This document shows, in pieces, positions 1 through 8,400 of a stretch of 11,987 nt of DNA; position 1 is the stretch's first letter, and each line of letters opens with the position of its first letter. The stretch covers positions 1-11,987 of the forward strand of contig JALSJL010000391.1 in the NCBI GenBank assembly GCA_026989405.1, in the 5' to 3' direction. Both the position numbers and the translations under genes were made by a program. This stretch comes from Marinosulfonomonas sp. Its GTDB lineage: Bacteria > Pseudomonadota > Alphaproteobacteria > Rhodobacterales > Rhodobacteraceae. The notes under the pieces were generated by a model. It searched no databases. It saw only the letters and a list, made by a program, of their open reading frames with translations, and was not told where the DNA came from.

Positions 1-780
1 GCCCACCGCACCCTGATCTTCCGCGTCCTGAAAGACCTGAAAAAGCACATCCGGGTATCGGTGGTTCATCCCGACATGCTTGATGACGGCTGGACGTTCC
101 GGACCGACTTTGCCGGCGCAACGGGCGATGCCTTGTTCAACGCACCTTTCCTGAGACATATCTATCGGCGCTCCGACCCGAAAGTGTCCACCCGTGTCAC
201 AGTTCCGGTCCTTTGGGACAAGAAGACAGGCCAGATCGTCTCGAACGAAAGTTCGGACATCATCCGGATGTTCAATTCCACCTTCGATGCGATAACCGGA
301 AACCGGGATGACTATTGGCCGCAAGACCTGCGTGCCCCGATCGAAACGGTCAACGAATACATCTATTCGGACGTGAACAATGGCGTCTACAAAGCCGGCT
401 TTGCAACCAGCCAGCGGGCGTATTCCGAGGCCGTCAATACCCTGTTTGACCGGCTGGACGCTCTGGAAGACCTGCTCGGGCGGCAACGCTATCTGACAGG
501 GGATCGGATCACCGAAGCCGACTGGCGGCTTTTCACCACTCTGGCGCGGTTTGACCTGGTCTACCACCTGCATTTCAAATGCAACCGGCGGCGGCTGATC
601 GACTATCCGAACCTATGGGCGTACACTCGCGAGCTGTTCCAGTTCCCCGGTGTCCGAGAGACCACGAAATTTGATCACATCGTGCGGCACTATCACTATA
701 GCCACGACTCGATCAATCCGCACCGCATCATACCGACAAATCCGGTATTGGACTGGGATGCGCCCCATATGCGTGGCTAG
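1..780 (+). CDS. Glutathionyl-hydroquinone reductase (ECM4/YqjG-type GST), 5' end missing
   Basis: The reading frame is open from base 1 to the TAG at 778-780, so the gene starts upstream of the window; 259 codons are present, against a usual length of about 310-330. The first residues read AHRTLIFRVLK, which in this family directly follows the catalytic Cys-Pro-Trp. The active-site cysteine therefore lies just outside the window. Family hallmarks seen are SVVHPDMLDDGWTF, VPVLWDKKTG and SNESSDIIRMF in the thioredoxin-like domain. The helical GST C-domain has NEYIYSDVNNGVYKAGFA, FKCN and the terminal HYHYSHDSINP. Known members reduce glutathionyl-hydroquinones in the cytosol using a cysteine and free glutathione. 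The first internal GTG (61) falls in mid-domain and is not the start. The next gene is convergent, 35 nt away, and no terminator stem is evident between them. Confidence 0.9.
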   Translation, partial: AHRTLIFRVLKDLKKHIRVSVVHPDMLDDGWTFRTDFAGATGDALFNAPFLRHIYRRSDPKVSTRVTVPVLWDKKTGQIVSNESSDIIRMFNSTFDAITGNRDDYWPQDLRAPIETVNEYIYSDVNNGVYKAGFATSQRAYSEAVNTLFDRLDALEDLLGRQRYLTGDRITEADWRLFTTLARFDLVYHLHFKCNRRRLIDYPNLWAYTRELFQFPGVRETTKFDHIVRHYHYSHDSINPHRIIPTNPVLDWDAPHMRG

Positions 781-815
781 GCTTTGCTGTTCCGGGGCCG
801 CAGGCAAGATACGAT

Positions 816-1175
816 TCAGTGCGTTCCGTAGTGCTCGACCAAGGCCCCCAGATCCTCTGGGTTGACTTCCGAAGTCATCATCGCGCAGGCGTTGGGGATG
901 TGCTGAAATATCGACCCGTCCGAGAAAAACTGCCCCTTGGTGATGAAAATCACCTTGGCCGACGGCTGGCGATAACTTGAGAAATCGGCAATGGCAAAAG
1001 CGCTTCCCTCGGAAAGCATGAGGTCAAGGATGATGACATTGATTTCGACCTGTTGCAGCCGGCTGATTGCTTCGCTCTGACCATTTGCAATGTCAACGGC
1101 ATATCCGAGCCGCTCCAGATGGCGGCTCCAGATTTTGCCAAGCGCCGAATTTTCCTCGACAATCAATACGCGCAT
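816..1175 (-). CDS. Single-domain response-regulator-like receiver protein
   Basis: This encodes about 119 residues from ATG 1175 (MRVLIVEEN). A GTG at 1190 would add five residues and has a GAAGAG stretch upstream, so the start is not certain. The whole protein is one CheY-like receiver domain without an output domain. Numbering from the ATG, the first-strand acidic pair is E7-E8, the phospho-acceptor aspartate is D51 in VIILDLML, and the switch threonine is T79 in VIFITK. The conserved lysine expected near the end of beta-5 is missing: the region reads NACAMMTSEVNPEDL where receivers usually have a K-P pair. It may therefore be an atypical or non-phosphorylated receiver. No histidine kinase is adjacent, so the partner is unknown. 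It is transcribed away from the DUF1636-cobC-cobD genes, and a CtrA-like site lies about 73 nt upstream of the ATG. Confidence 0.8.
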   Translation of the reverse strand: MRVLIVEENSALGKIWSRHLERLGYAVDIANGQSEAISRLQQVEINVIILDLMLSEGSAFAIADFSSYRQPSAKVIFITKGQFFSDGSIFQHIPNACAMMTSEVNPEDLGALVEHYGTH

Positions 1176-1246
1176 AATTCTTTGACCCACACCAAAAGCT
1201 CTTCACAAAATGCTCCGATCCCCACCGTGCAAACTCATGCCAAAGT

Positions 1247-1281
1247 GTTAACGAAAGATTAATTTCTTGAAATTCGTTAAC
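1247..1281. promoter_or_regulatory. Nested inverted repeat with CtrA-like TTAA-N7-TTAAC site
   Basis: The arms GTTAACGAA (1247-1255) and TTCGTTAAC (1273-1281) are perfect 9-bp inverted repeats 17 nt apart. Inside lies a second perfect dyad, AATTTC-tt-GAAATT (1261-1274). On the minus strand the left part reads TTAA-N7-TTAAC (1262 down to 1247), exactly the consensus of the alphaproteobacterial cell-cycle regulator CtrA. It sits in the divergent gap between the receiver gene (ATG 1175) and the DUF1636-cobC-cobD genes (ATG 1355), so it could control either or both. A TTAACA on the minus strand overlapping the site could act as a -35, but no good -10 follows. Identity of the binding protein is inference. 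Confidence 0.5.
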
Positions 1282-1354
1282 CAACTCACATCACTTGTTG
1301 CGCCGTTCGCGGGAATCCGCTCAAAGGTGGCGAACAAGTCAATTGGAATCGGAA

Positions 1355-1726
1355 ATGACAACCTGGATCACAATTTGCGACACCTGCAAACGCGAAGGCT
1401 GGGACGGCGGGGACATGGCTTTGACAGATGGCGAACGCCTGGCGGCCCTGGTCGAGCATCGGGTGTCATCTTCCGGCGTCAAGACCCGCAGGGTGTCCTG
1501 CCTGATGGGGTGCAGCCACGGCTGCAACCTGTCCATTCAGGCGCATGGCAAGATTTCCTACACCGTCGGGAAATTCTCACCAGATGACGATGCCGCTGAT
1601 GCAATCGTGCGATTCGCAGAGCTTCATGCGCAAAGCGAGACGGGGCAAGTTCCCTTTCGGCAATGGCCCGCAGGCATCAAGGGGCATTTCATCACGCGGA
1701 TGCAACCCCTGCCGGACGATGCATGA
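1355..1726 (+). CDS. DUF1636 family cysteine-rich putative metal/Fe-S protein
   Basis: This encodes 123 residues from ATG 1355, preceded by GGAATCGGAA, which supplies a purine-rich ribosome binding site. The frame stays open upstream to 1295, but those residues look nothing like the family, and MTTWITICDTCKR is a typical start. It has two cysteine clusters: C8-x2-C11 and C49-x3-C53-x3-C57 (CLMGCSHGCN). Such patterns suit a 2Fe-2S or other metal site. The C-terminal half is acidic and mixed. DUF1636 genes are repeatedly found with cobalamin genes in alphaproteobacteria, but I know of no proven reaction. Its stop codon overlaps the ATG of cobC (ATGA), so the two should be translationally coupled. 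A role as a metal- or electron-handling helper of B12 synthesis is inference. Confidence 0.82.
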   Translation: MTTWITICDTCKREGWDGGDMALTDGERLAALVEHRVSSSGVKTRRVSCLMGCSHGCNLSIQAHGKISYTVGKFSPDDDAADAIVRFAELHAQSETGQVPFRQWPAGIKGHFITRMQPLPDDA

Positions 1727-2664
1727 CAGCCGCAGCGGCCAGAGAACACGGCGGCGGTCTGGATGCCGCGATCGCCCGATACGGTGGCAGCCGGGCAGAC
1801 TGGGTTGATCTGTCGACCGGCGTGAACCCCGCCCCCTACCCGTTGCCGTCCATCGACGCCGGCTGCTGGAACGCGCTGCCGGACCAGCAGGCAACAACCC
1901 GGCTGGCAGATGCAGCGCGAAAATTCTGGGACATTCCCGGATCGCTTTGTGTTCTGGCAACGCCCGGCGCGTCTGCCGCGATTGCGCGGCTGCCGACGCT
2001 TCTGCCCGGTTCAACCGTTGCCATCGCCACCCCGACCTACAATGAACACGAGGCCGCGTTTCGAAATGCCGGCTGGACGGTCGCCGAAACAGATGAGGAC
2101 GTTCGCGTCATCGTTCACCCGAACAACCCGGACGGCAGGTTTCATTCGCCCGGGGCGTTGCGTGGCGCCTTTACAATCATCGATGAGAGTTTTTGCGACG
2201 TGGCCCCCGACCGATCATTCGTGGCCGACTTGCCCCCGAACCGGGCCGTCGTCTTGAAGAGTTTCGGAAAATTCTGGGGGCTGGCCGGGGTGCGGTTGGG
2301 GTTTGCCATCGGCCCCGGGGCACTGATTGAGCGCCTGGCAGATGCGCTGGGCCCATGGCCGGTCTCTGGCCCGGCCCTGGAAATTGGCGCCAGCGCCCTT
2401 GCGGACGTGGACTGGGCCGAAACCACCCGCAAGAACCTGACCCGAGCTGCAAAACGGCTGGACAGGATCATGGCGCATTCCGGTGCGCAACTCGTTGGCG
2501 GGACGCCCCTGTTTCGCCTGTATGCGGTGGATGATGCGCCGGCGTGGCAGGGCCGGCTGGCGGACCACAATATCTGGAGCAGGTGCTTTTCCTACAATCG
2601 GCATTGGCTCCGCCTCGGGTTGCCGCCGGAAGAGCATTGGGATCGATTGGAAGCCGCGCTGTGA
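1723..2664 (+). CDS. cobC: CobC, PLP-dependent threonine-phosphate decarboxylase-like enzyme of cobalamin synthesis
   Basis: This encodes 313 residues with an aminotransferase class I/II fold. The start is ATG 1723, which overlaps the preceding stop in an ATGA and gives MTAAAAREHGGGLDAAIARYGG; this N-terminus (HGG, then DLSTGVNP near 29-36) is typical of CobC/CobD-type enzymes. PLP-site features are PNNPDG (133-138), IIDESF with D154, and SFGKFWGLAGVRLG with K183 as the Schiff-base lysine and R191 after it. Family members make (R)-1-amino-2-propanol O-2-phosphate from threonine phosphate, the aminopropanol linker of the nucleotide loop, in the cytosol. The gene end overlaps the GTG of cobD by GTGA, so product and user are made together. 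Naming follows the aerobic-pathway cobC, equivalent to Salmonella cobD. Confidence 0.92.
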   Translation: MTAAAAREHGGGLDAAIARYGGSRADWVDLSTGVNPAPYPLPSIDAGCWNALPDQQATTRLADAARKFWDIPGSLCVLATPGASAAIARLPTLLPGSTVAIATPTYNEHEAAFRNAGWTVAETDEDVRVIVHPNNPDGRFHSPGALRGAFTIIDESFCDVAPDRSFVADLPPNRAVVLKSFGKFWGLAGVRLGFAIGPGALIERLADALGPWPVSGPALEIGASALADVDWAETTRKNLTRAAKRLDRIMAHSGAQLVGGTPLFRLYAVDDAPAWQGRLADHNIWSRCFSYNRHWLRLGLPPEEHWDRLEAAL

Positions 2665-3575
2665 GCGTTCCGCAAATTCTTGTCCTGGCCCTGATCCTCG
2701 ATGCCATGGCAGGGGAGCCGAAATGGATCTGGTCACGCATCCCGCACCCGGCTGTCGTGATGGGCACCATGGTCGGCTGGGCGGAACAGAAGTTCAATCG
2801 CGGCACCCACCTCCGGCTTGTCGGATCGTTGGCCCTGGCGGCGCTGGTTTCAGGCGCGGCGCTGGCCGGGTCCGCCCTGGCCGCCCTGCCGTTTGGCGCC
2901 TGGCCCGAAGTCATCGTGGCCGGCGTCCTTGTTGCGCACCGCTCACTTGCCGATCATGTCCGTTCCGTGGCCCGGGCCCTGTCGGTTTCACCGGACGAGG
3001 CCAGGTTGGCGGTTGCCAGGATTGTCGGCCGTGACACCGCGGGCATGGACGATGCCGCCATTGCCCGCGCCGCGATCGAAAGTGCCGCGGAAAACTTTTC
3101 TGATGGCGTGGTCGCGCCGGTCTTCTGGTTTCTGGTGTTCGGATTGCCCGGAATGCTGGCCTACAAGATGGTCAACACGGCAGACAGCATGATCGGATAT
3201 CTTTCGCCGCGCTATCGTGAGTTTGGCTGGTCCAGCGCAAGACTTGACGATCTGCTGAACTGGGTTCCCGCCCGCCTGAGCGCCCTGATCATTCTGGCAG
3301 CATTCGGTCGCCTGCACGGCTGCCGGATCGTCCGGCGCGACGCCCGACTTCATCGCTCGCCCAATGCCGGCTGGCCGGAAGCGGCAATGGCGGTTGGTCT
3401 TGATGTCGCGCTGGCGGGCCCCAGAAGCTATGAGGGCGAAATGCACGACTTTCCCTGGGTCCACCCCGAAGGCCGCAAACACCCGGGAGCCACCGACGTG
3501 AACCGCGCAGTTCTTGCCCTGTGGCGGGGCTGGGCGGTCTTGCTTTTTCTGGTCGGTCTGCTTGCAGTTGCCTGA
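2661..3575 (+). CDS. cobD: CobD/CbiB, adenosylcobinamide-phosphate synthase
   Basis: This encodes 304 residues, normal for the family. The start is GTG 2661, overlapping the cobC stop (GTGA) and giving VSVPQILVLALILDAMAGEP; an upstream extension to 2544 would run deep into cobC. It is an integral membrane protein: hydrophobic segments lie near residues 3-15, 55-95, 150-175, 205-220 and 288-304. Conserved features are DAMAGEP, ADHVRSVARAL, GRDTAGMDD, the central AIESAAENFSDGVVAPVFW and KMVNTADSMIGY. It attaches the aminopropanol phosphate made by CobC to adenosylcobyric acid, giving adenosylcobinamide phosphate. No B12 riboswitch precedes the DUF1636-cobC-cobD genes in this window, unlike the cbtB-led genes. 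Confidence 0.93.
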   Translation: MSVPQILVLALILDAMAGEPKWIWSRIPHPAVVMGTMVGWAEQKFNRGTHLRLVGSLALAALVSGAALAGSALAALPFGAWPEVIVAGVLVAHRSLADHVRSVARALSVSPDEARLAVARIVGRDTAGMDDAAIARAAIESAAENFSDGVVAPVFWFLVFGLPGMLAYKMVNTADSMIGYLSPRYREFGWSSARLDDLLNWVPARLSALIILAAFGRLHGCRIVRRDARLHRSPNAGWPEAAMAVGLDVALAGPRSYEGEMHDFPWVHPEGRKHPGATDVNRAVLALWRGWAVLLFLVGLLAVA

Positions 3576-3618
3576 GCGTCTGATCCTGATAGTCTTGCGC
3601 AAACCGATCGGAGCAACA

Positions 3619-4806
3619 ATGCGTTTCCCAGCCATACTGCCAACCATGCTGATTGCCACCCTGCTCACCGCCGGCCCGGCGCTGGCCACCGTGACTTGTG
3701 GCGGCCCGTTGCCCGACTTCATCGCAAAGATGAAAAAGGAAGCCCTTGAAAAAGGGCACCGCAAGGACACGGTGGATGCGTTCTTTGCAAATGCCCGACT
3801 GGATGCGAATGTCATCAAGGCGGACCGCCAACAGGGCATTTTCCGCATGAGCTTCATCGACTTTTCCCGGCGAGTCATTTCCAGGTATCGCCTCGATCAA
3901 GGTCATCGTTACGCCAGGGAACTCGACAGCCTGTTCGATTCGATCGAACGCAAATATGGCGTCTCGCGCGGGGTCTTGCTCGCGTTCTGGGCGTTGGAAA
4001 CGGATTTCGGGCAGGTTCAGGGCGATTTCAACACGCTCAATGCGCTGATCACCCTTTCGCATGACTGCCGCCGCCCATCGCTGTTTCAACCGCAGGTCTT
4101 TGCCGCGCTGGAGCTTTTCGAACGCGGCGATTTTGATCCTGTTCGCTCCACCGGCGCATGGGCCGGAGAAATCGGCATGGTTCAGATGTTGCCCGGTGAC
4201 ATCTTGGAGAATGGCGTCGACGGCGATGGCGACGGCCATGTCCGCCTGAAAACTTCGCGCGCCGATGCCCTGACCAGTGCCGGGCGGATGCTGCGCGGCC
4301 TTGGCTGGCGCCCGAACGAGCCATGGCTGCAGGAAATCATCGTCCCGGCCGACCTTGACTGGACCAGAACCGGAATCGACAAATCACTCTCTGTCGCACA
4401 GTGGACCAAGCTTGGCGTCAAACCCCGCACGGGCACGCTTGGGCCAGCGAACATGAAGGCATCGGTGTTGCTGCCCATGGGCCGCAAGGGACCGGCCTTT
4501 CTGGCCTACCCGAATTTTCATGTGTTCTTCGAGTGGAACAAGAGCTTTGTCTACGTCACGTCTGCCGCCTATTTCGCGACCCGCCTGGAAGGCGCGCCGG
4601 TTTACAAGGCCGGCACCCCGGAACCGATGCTGTCACTGAAACAGATGAAGGCGCTGCAGACCAGATTGCGCAAGCGCGGCCACAATGTCGGCCCGATTGA
4701 CGGCATCCTTGGCAAGCTGACGCGGGCGGCGGTGCAAAAGGAACAGGTCCGCCTGGGCATGCCGGCCGATGCCTGGCCCACGGTCGAACTGCTCAACCGG
4801 CTATAA
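3619..4806 (+). CDS. Secreted MltB-type lytic murein transglycosylase with peptidoglycan-binding domain
   Basis: This encodes 395 residues from ATG 3619, with GGAG at 3610-3613 as the ribosome binding site. The signal peptide is about 23 residues (MRFPAILPTMLIATLLTAGP then ALA), cleaved before TVTCGG. No lipobox cysteine is at the cleavage point, so it is probably periplasmic rather than a lipoprotein. The SLT_2/MltB (GH103) catalytic domain spans about 28-320. The catalytic glutamate is E127 in FWALETDFG, and GEIGMVQMLPGDILENGVDGDGDG follows. A PG_binding_1 domain occupies about 335-395 (LKQMKALQTRLRKRGHNVGP and GILGKLTRAAV). It cleaves the glycan backbone, leaving 1,6-anhydromuramyl ends. 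It lies 43 nt after cobD with no clear promoter or terminator between, so read-through from the cob genes is possible, although the function is unrelated. Confidence 0.92.
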   Translation: MRFPAILPTMLIATLLTAGPALATVTCGGPLPDFIAKMKKEALEKGHRKDTVDAFFANARLDANVIKADRQQGIFRMSFIDFSRRVISRYRLDQGHRYARELDSLFDSIERKYGVSRGVLLAFWALETDFGQVQGDFNTLNALITLSHDCRRPSLFQPQVFAALELFERGDFDPVRSTGAWAGEIGMVQMLPGDILENGVDGDGDGHVRLKTSRADALTSAGRMLRGLGWRPNEPWLQEIIVPADLDWTRTGIDKSLSVAQWTKLGVKPRTGTLGPANMKASVLLPMGRKGPAFLAYPNFHVFFEWNKSFVYVTSAAYFATRLEGAPVYKAGTPEPMLSLKQMKALQTRLRKRGHNVGPIDGILGKLTRAAVQKEQVRLGMPADAWPTVELLNRL

Positions 4807-4847
4807 GCCCGAGCCATCCGCGCTGATGCACCGCGCCCTGGGCTGGC

Positions 4848-5324
4848 CTACCAGTCGATAAACTCTTCGAAACCTTCCACGACCACGCGCCACCAATCCA
4901 GCGTGTCCTGAAAATTTTCCTCTCCAAGCCCTTCAAAGGCCATGTTCACGTCCATTTCGAGAAACGGATCGCCTTCATCATCGATATAGGCTTTTCCAAA
5001 CCGTTTCTGGCGGTTCCACTCATTGACGACAAGGGCCGAGATTGGCTTGTCCAGGTTATAACCGGCCCGGAAATGGATCGACGAACAGTCGGTATTGTTG
5101 TCGCAGCCAAAGAAGAAAACCCGAAACTTGGTCTTCGAAATCCGGCTGGAAATCAGCGGATCACCTTCGGAATCCTGCTCCAGCGTGGCCGCGAACCCAT
5201 ACTCCTGCATGGCCGACAGGATTTTCGCCGGGTCGGTCGCGTCAATGGCCAAAGCGCCCGATGTCCCGGCCAACATGGCCATTCCGGCCAGCATGGAAAT
5301 CGTTTTTGTTCTGAAACTTGTCAT
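4848..5324 (-). CDS. Exported YbjN-family protein
   Basis: This encodes 158 residues. I choose ATG 5324 because GAGGG lies 6 nt upstream and the translation begins with a good signal peptide, MTSFRTKTISMLAGMAMLAG then TSGALA, cleaved near residue 26. The in-frame ATG at 5375 would bury that signal. The mature part resembles the YbjN sensory-transduction fold: DPAKILSAMQEYGFAATLEQD, then beta-rich SRISKTKFRVFFFG, then the acidic EGDPFLEMDVNMAFEG, ending in a tryptophan-rich helix. Two cysteines, C74 and C80 (CDNNTDC), could form a disulfide in the periplasm. No reaction is known for the family. It is 77 nt downstream of smc on the same strand and may be partly co-transcribed with it, though it has its own strong ribosome binding site. 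Confidence 0.82.
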   Translation of the reverse strand: MTSFRTKTISMLAGMAMLAGTSGALAIDATDPAKILSAMQEYGFAATLEQDSEGDPLISSRISKTKFRVFFFGCDNNTDCSSIHFRAGYNLDKPISALVVNEWNRQKRFGKAYIDDEGDPFLEMDVNMAFEGLGEENFQDTLDWWRVVVEGFEEFIDW

Positions 5325-5401
5325 ATAACCCTCGTCAAGTTTGGCTTGAATACCATGGTCGTTCGCACATTTCACATTGATTTGTCCGAAATAGGGCGCG
5401 T

Positions 5402-8400
5402 TTACGCAACCATTTTTTCGGCAGCCCGAAGATCAACGCTGACAAGCTGGCTGACGCCCTGCTCTGCCATCGTGACGCCAAACAGGCGATCCATCCGCGC
5501 CATGGTCACGGCATGGTGCGTGATGATCAGAAACCGGGTTTCGGTCTGACGCGTCATCTCGTCCAGCATGTCGCAGAACCGGGTGACGTTGGCATCATCC
5601 AACGGCGCGTCAACCTCGTCGAGCACACAGATCGGCGCGGGGTTGGCAAGGAAAACGGCAAAGATCAGCGCCAGTGCGGTCAGCGTCTGTTCGCCGCCCG
5701 ACAAGAGCGACAAGGTTGACAGCTTCTTGCCCGGGGGCTGGCACATGATTTCCAACCCGGCTTCCAACGGGTCATCGCTTTCGACCAGAACAAGTTTGGC
5801 TTCGCCGCCACCGAAAAGATGCTTGAACAGCATGGAAAAGTTGGTGTTGACCTGTTCGAAGGCCGTCAGCAACCGCTCGCGGCCCTCCTTGTTCAGGCTG
5901 GCAATCCCGGACCGAAGCATCTTGATCGCGTCTTCCAGATCGGTCATCTCGCTTCTGAGCGCGTCGTGTTCTTCCTGAACTTCGCGTGCATCTTCTTCGG
6001 CCCGCAGGTTGACCGCACCCAACGCATCGCGTTGCCGCTTCAGCCGGTTGACTTCTGCTTCGATGGTCTCGGCCGACGGCATCCTGTCCGGGTCGGCATC
6101 CAGGGCTTCCAGCAACTTCTCGGGTGTCGTTTCCTGTTCTTCGGCGATCCGGCCGGCCGCAAGCGCAACAGTTTCACGGGCAGCTTCCGCGCGCGCTTCG
6201 GCCCGGGCGCGAGCTTCTCTGGCGACAGACGCCGATTTCTCGGCCTCGCGTTCGACATGCACCGCTTCGCGCAGTGCCGTCTCTGCCAGAGCCAATGCAT
6301 CGGCGGCGTTGCGCCGACGCAATTCCGCCGCCGAAATCTCACCCGCAAGCCCGGCTCGCTGCGCTGCAATCTCATCAGGCGCTGAAATTGCCTCTTTCAG
6401 CTTCTTTTCGGCCTCCTGTCGGCGCGCGTCCAGTTCGGCGATCCGTTTTCCGGCGGTTTCCAGACGGTGCCGCCAGCCGCTCAGTTCCTTGGTCACTTCC
6501 TGGGCGCGCCGGATACGGGCATCGCCTTCGCGCCGCAGCTCTTCATGCGCCGAGCGTTTGGTCAGCATCGTCATCCGTGCGGCTTCGACAGTCATTTTCA
6601 CGTCTTCGACCTGGCCGCGCGCCTCATCGAGGTCGCCTAGTTCGCTGAGCGCAGTCTCAGCCTCACGCAGACGCAGTTTTGCAGCCGCCGCTTCTTCTTC
6701 GTGGCGCGCCATGGCCAAAGACGAAGACTCGAGCTTGCCTTGCGAAATATTGCGTTCCGCCTCGGCGCGGGAAAGGGCGCGGCTGGCTTCAGTCATGGCC
6801 TGATCTGCCTGCTTGCGGGCTTCGCGGGCTGCACGATCAGCCTCGGTCAAATCCGACAAGCGCTTTTTCAGAACCTCGTGCGCCTGAACCGCGCCTTGCG
6901 CCCGGGCGGCGGCCTCTTCAAGATCCTGCTTGAGCTCCTGCAAGCGGTTGAGCTGTTTCAGACGAAGCGCCGCAGCACTTGGCGCGTCTTCGGCGCCGGC
7001 GCGAAATCCATCCCAACGCCACAGATCGCCCTCAACGCTGACCAGCCTTTGGCCGGGCAGCAAATCGGCCTGCAAGCGGGCGCCATCGGCGGCATCGACA
7101 AGGCCAACCTGTGCCATCCGCCGCGCAAGAACGCCTGGCACGTCGACGTGATTTGTCAAAGCGGCGACGCCATCGGGCAGAGGTTGCGGATTGGCATAGC
7201 CACGCAATTCGGCCCAACCCGACGAAATATCATCCGACACGACTGGCGCACGAAGATCATCGGCCAGGGCCGCCCCCAGCGCCTTTTCGAACCCTGGTTT
7301 CACACGCAAAAGGTCCAGAACCTGCCCGCCTTCGGCCGTGTCGCGTTCAACGAGACGGGCCAGCGCATTGACCTCGGCCTGCAGCGCGCTGACCTCACCT
7401 TCGGCTTCGGAGCGCGCCGCACGCGCGTCGGCTTCGCGACTTTGGGCGGCCGCCCTGTCTTCGTCGGCTGCCACAAGGGCAGTTTCCGCAGCCTCTGCCC
7501 GGGCCGTGGCCTTTGCCAATGCCCGTTCGGCCGCTTCGAAATCGTCGGTGGCGCGGGCCAGGGCGGCCTTGGCCTGCGCCATGGCTTCGCGCGCATGGCT
7601 GCTTTCGCTCTGGTTTTTCTCAAGCAGTTTTCTGGTGTCTTCCAGCAATCGCTGTGCCGACAGATGCCGCGCGGCCAACCGGGCCACGTCTTCCGTCAGC
7701 TCGCTCAGCGCTTCTTCGCGCTCTTGCAAAACGCTTGCCGCATCACGCGCCGCGGCGGCGGCGGCCTCAAGTGTGGCATCGTGCCCGGTCGCCGCCTTTT
7801 CAAGTTCTCGCGCTTCCCATTCCAGCCGCTCGATTGTTTCGCCGGCATCCTGGTTCAGCGCTTCTTCGCGTGCCTTGTCGCTTTGCAGCTGGTTGATCTG
7901 CGCCGTCAGTGTTTCAATTGTCTGGCGCGCCCGCGCTTCCTGGTCTGCAAGCGTGTCACGCTGAACCTGAAGCCGCTGCAGCACGGCACCCGCAATGGCC
8001 TCTTCTTCGCGCAACGGCGGCAAGGCCTTTTCAGCCTCTTCGCGGGTCCGGGCCGCGTCGAGGGCCAACCGCTCTGCAGCGGCGGCCGCCGTTATCTCTT
8101 CACGCAGATGCGCATCGGCGGCCGCGCGGGTTTCTTCGGCCTCTTTCCAGCGCCGATAAAGCAGAAGGCCCTCGGATTTGCGCAGGCTCTCGCCGATATT
8201 GCGATACCGCGCCGCCTGGCGTGCCTGCCTTTCCAACTGGCCCAGCTGGTTTGCCAATTGTTCGATCACATCTTCAACGCGCGCCAGGTTGGCCTCGGCC
8301 CCGTTCAGCTTCAGTTCGGCTTCGTGGCGCCGCTGGTAAAGGCCGGAAATGCCCGCGGCTTCTTCCAGCACCCGCCGGCGCGCCTTGGGTCTGGCATTGA

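Noticed and set aside
4806..4844. AGCCC/GGGCT pairing between the transglycosylase gene and the YbjN gene as a bidirectional terminator
   Set aside because: The stem is only 5 bp with a 29-nt loop and no T-run, too weak to report as a feature.
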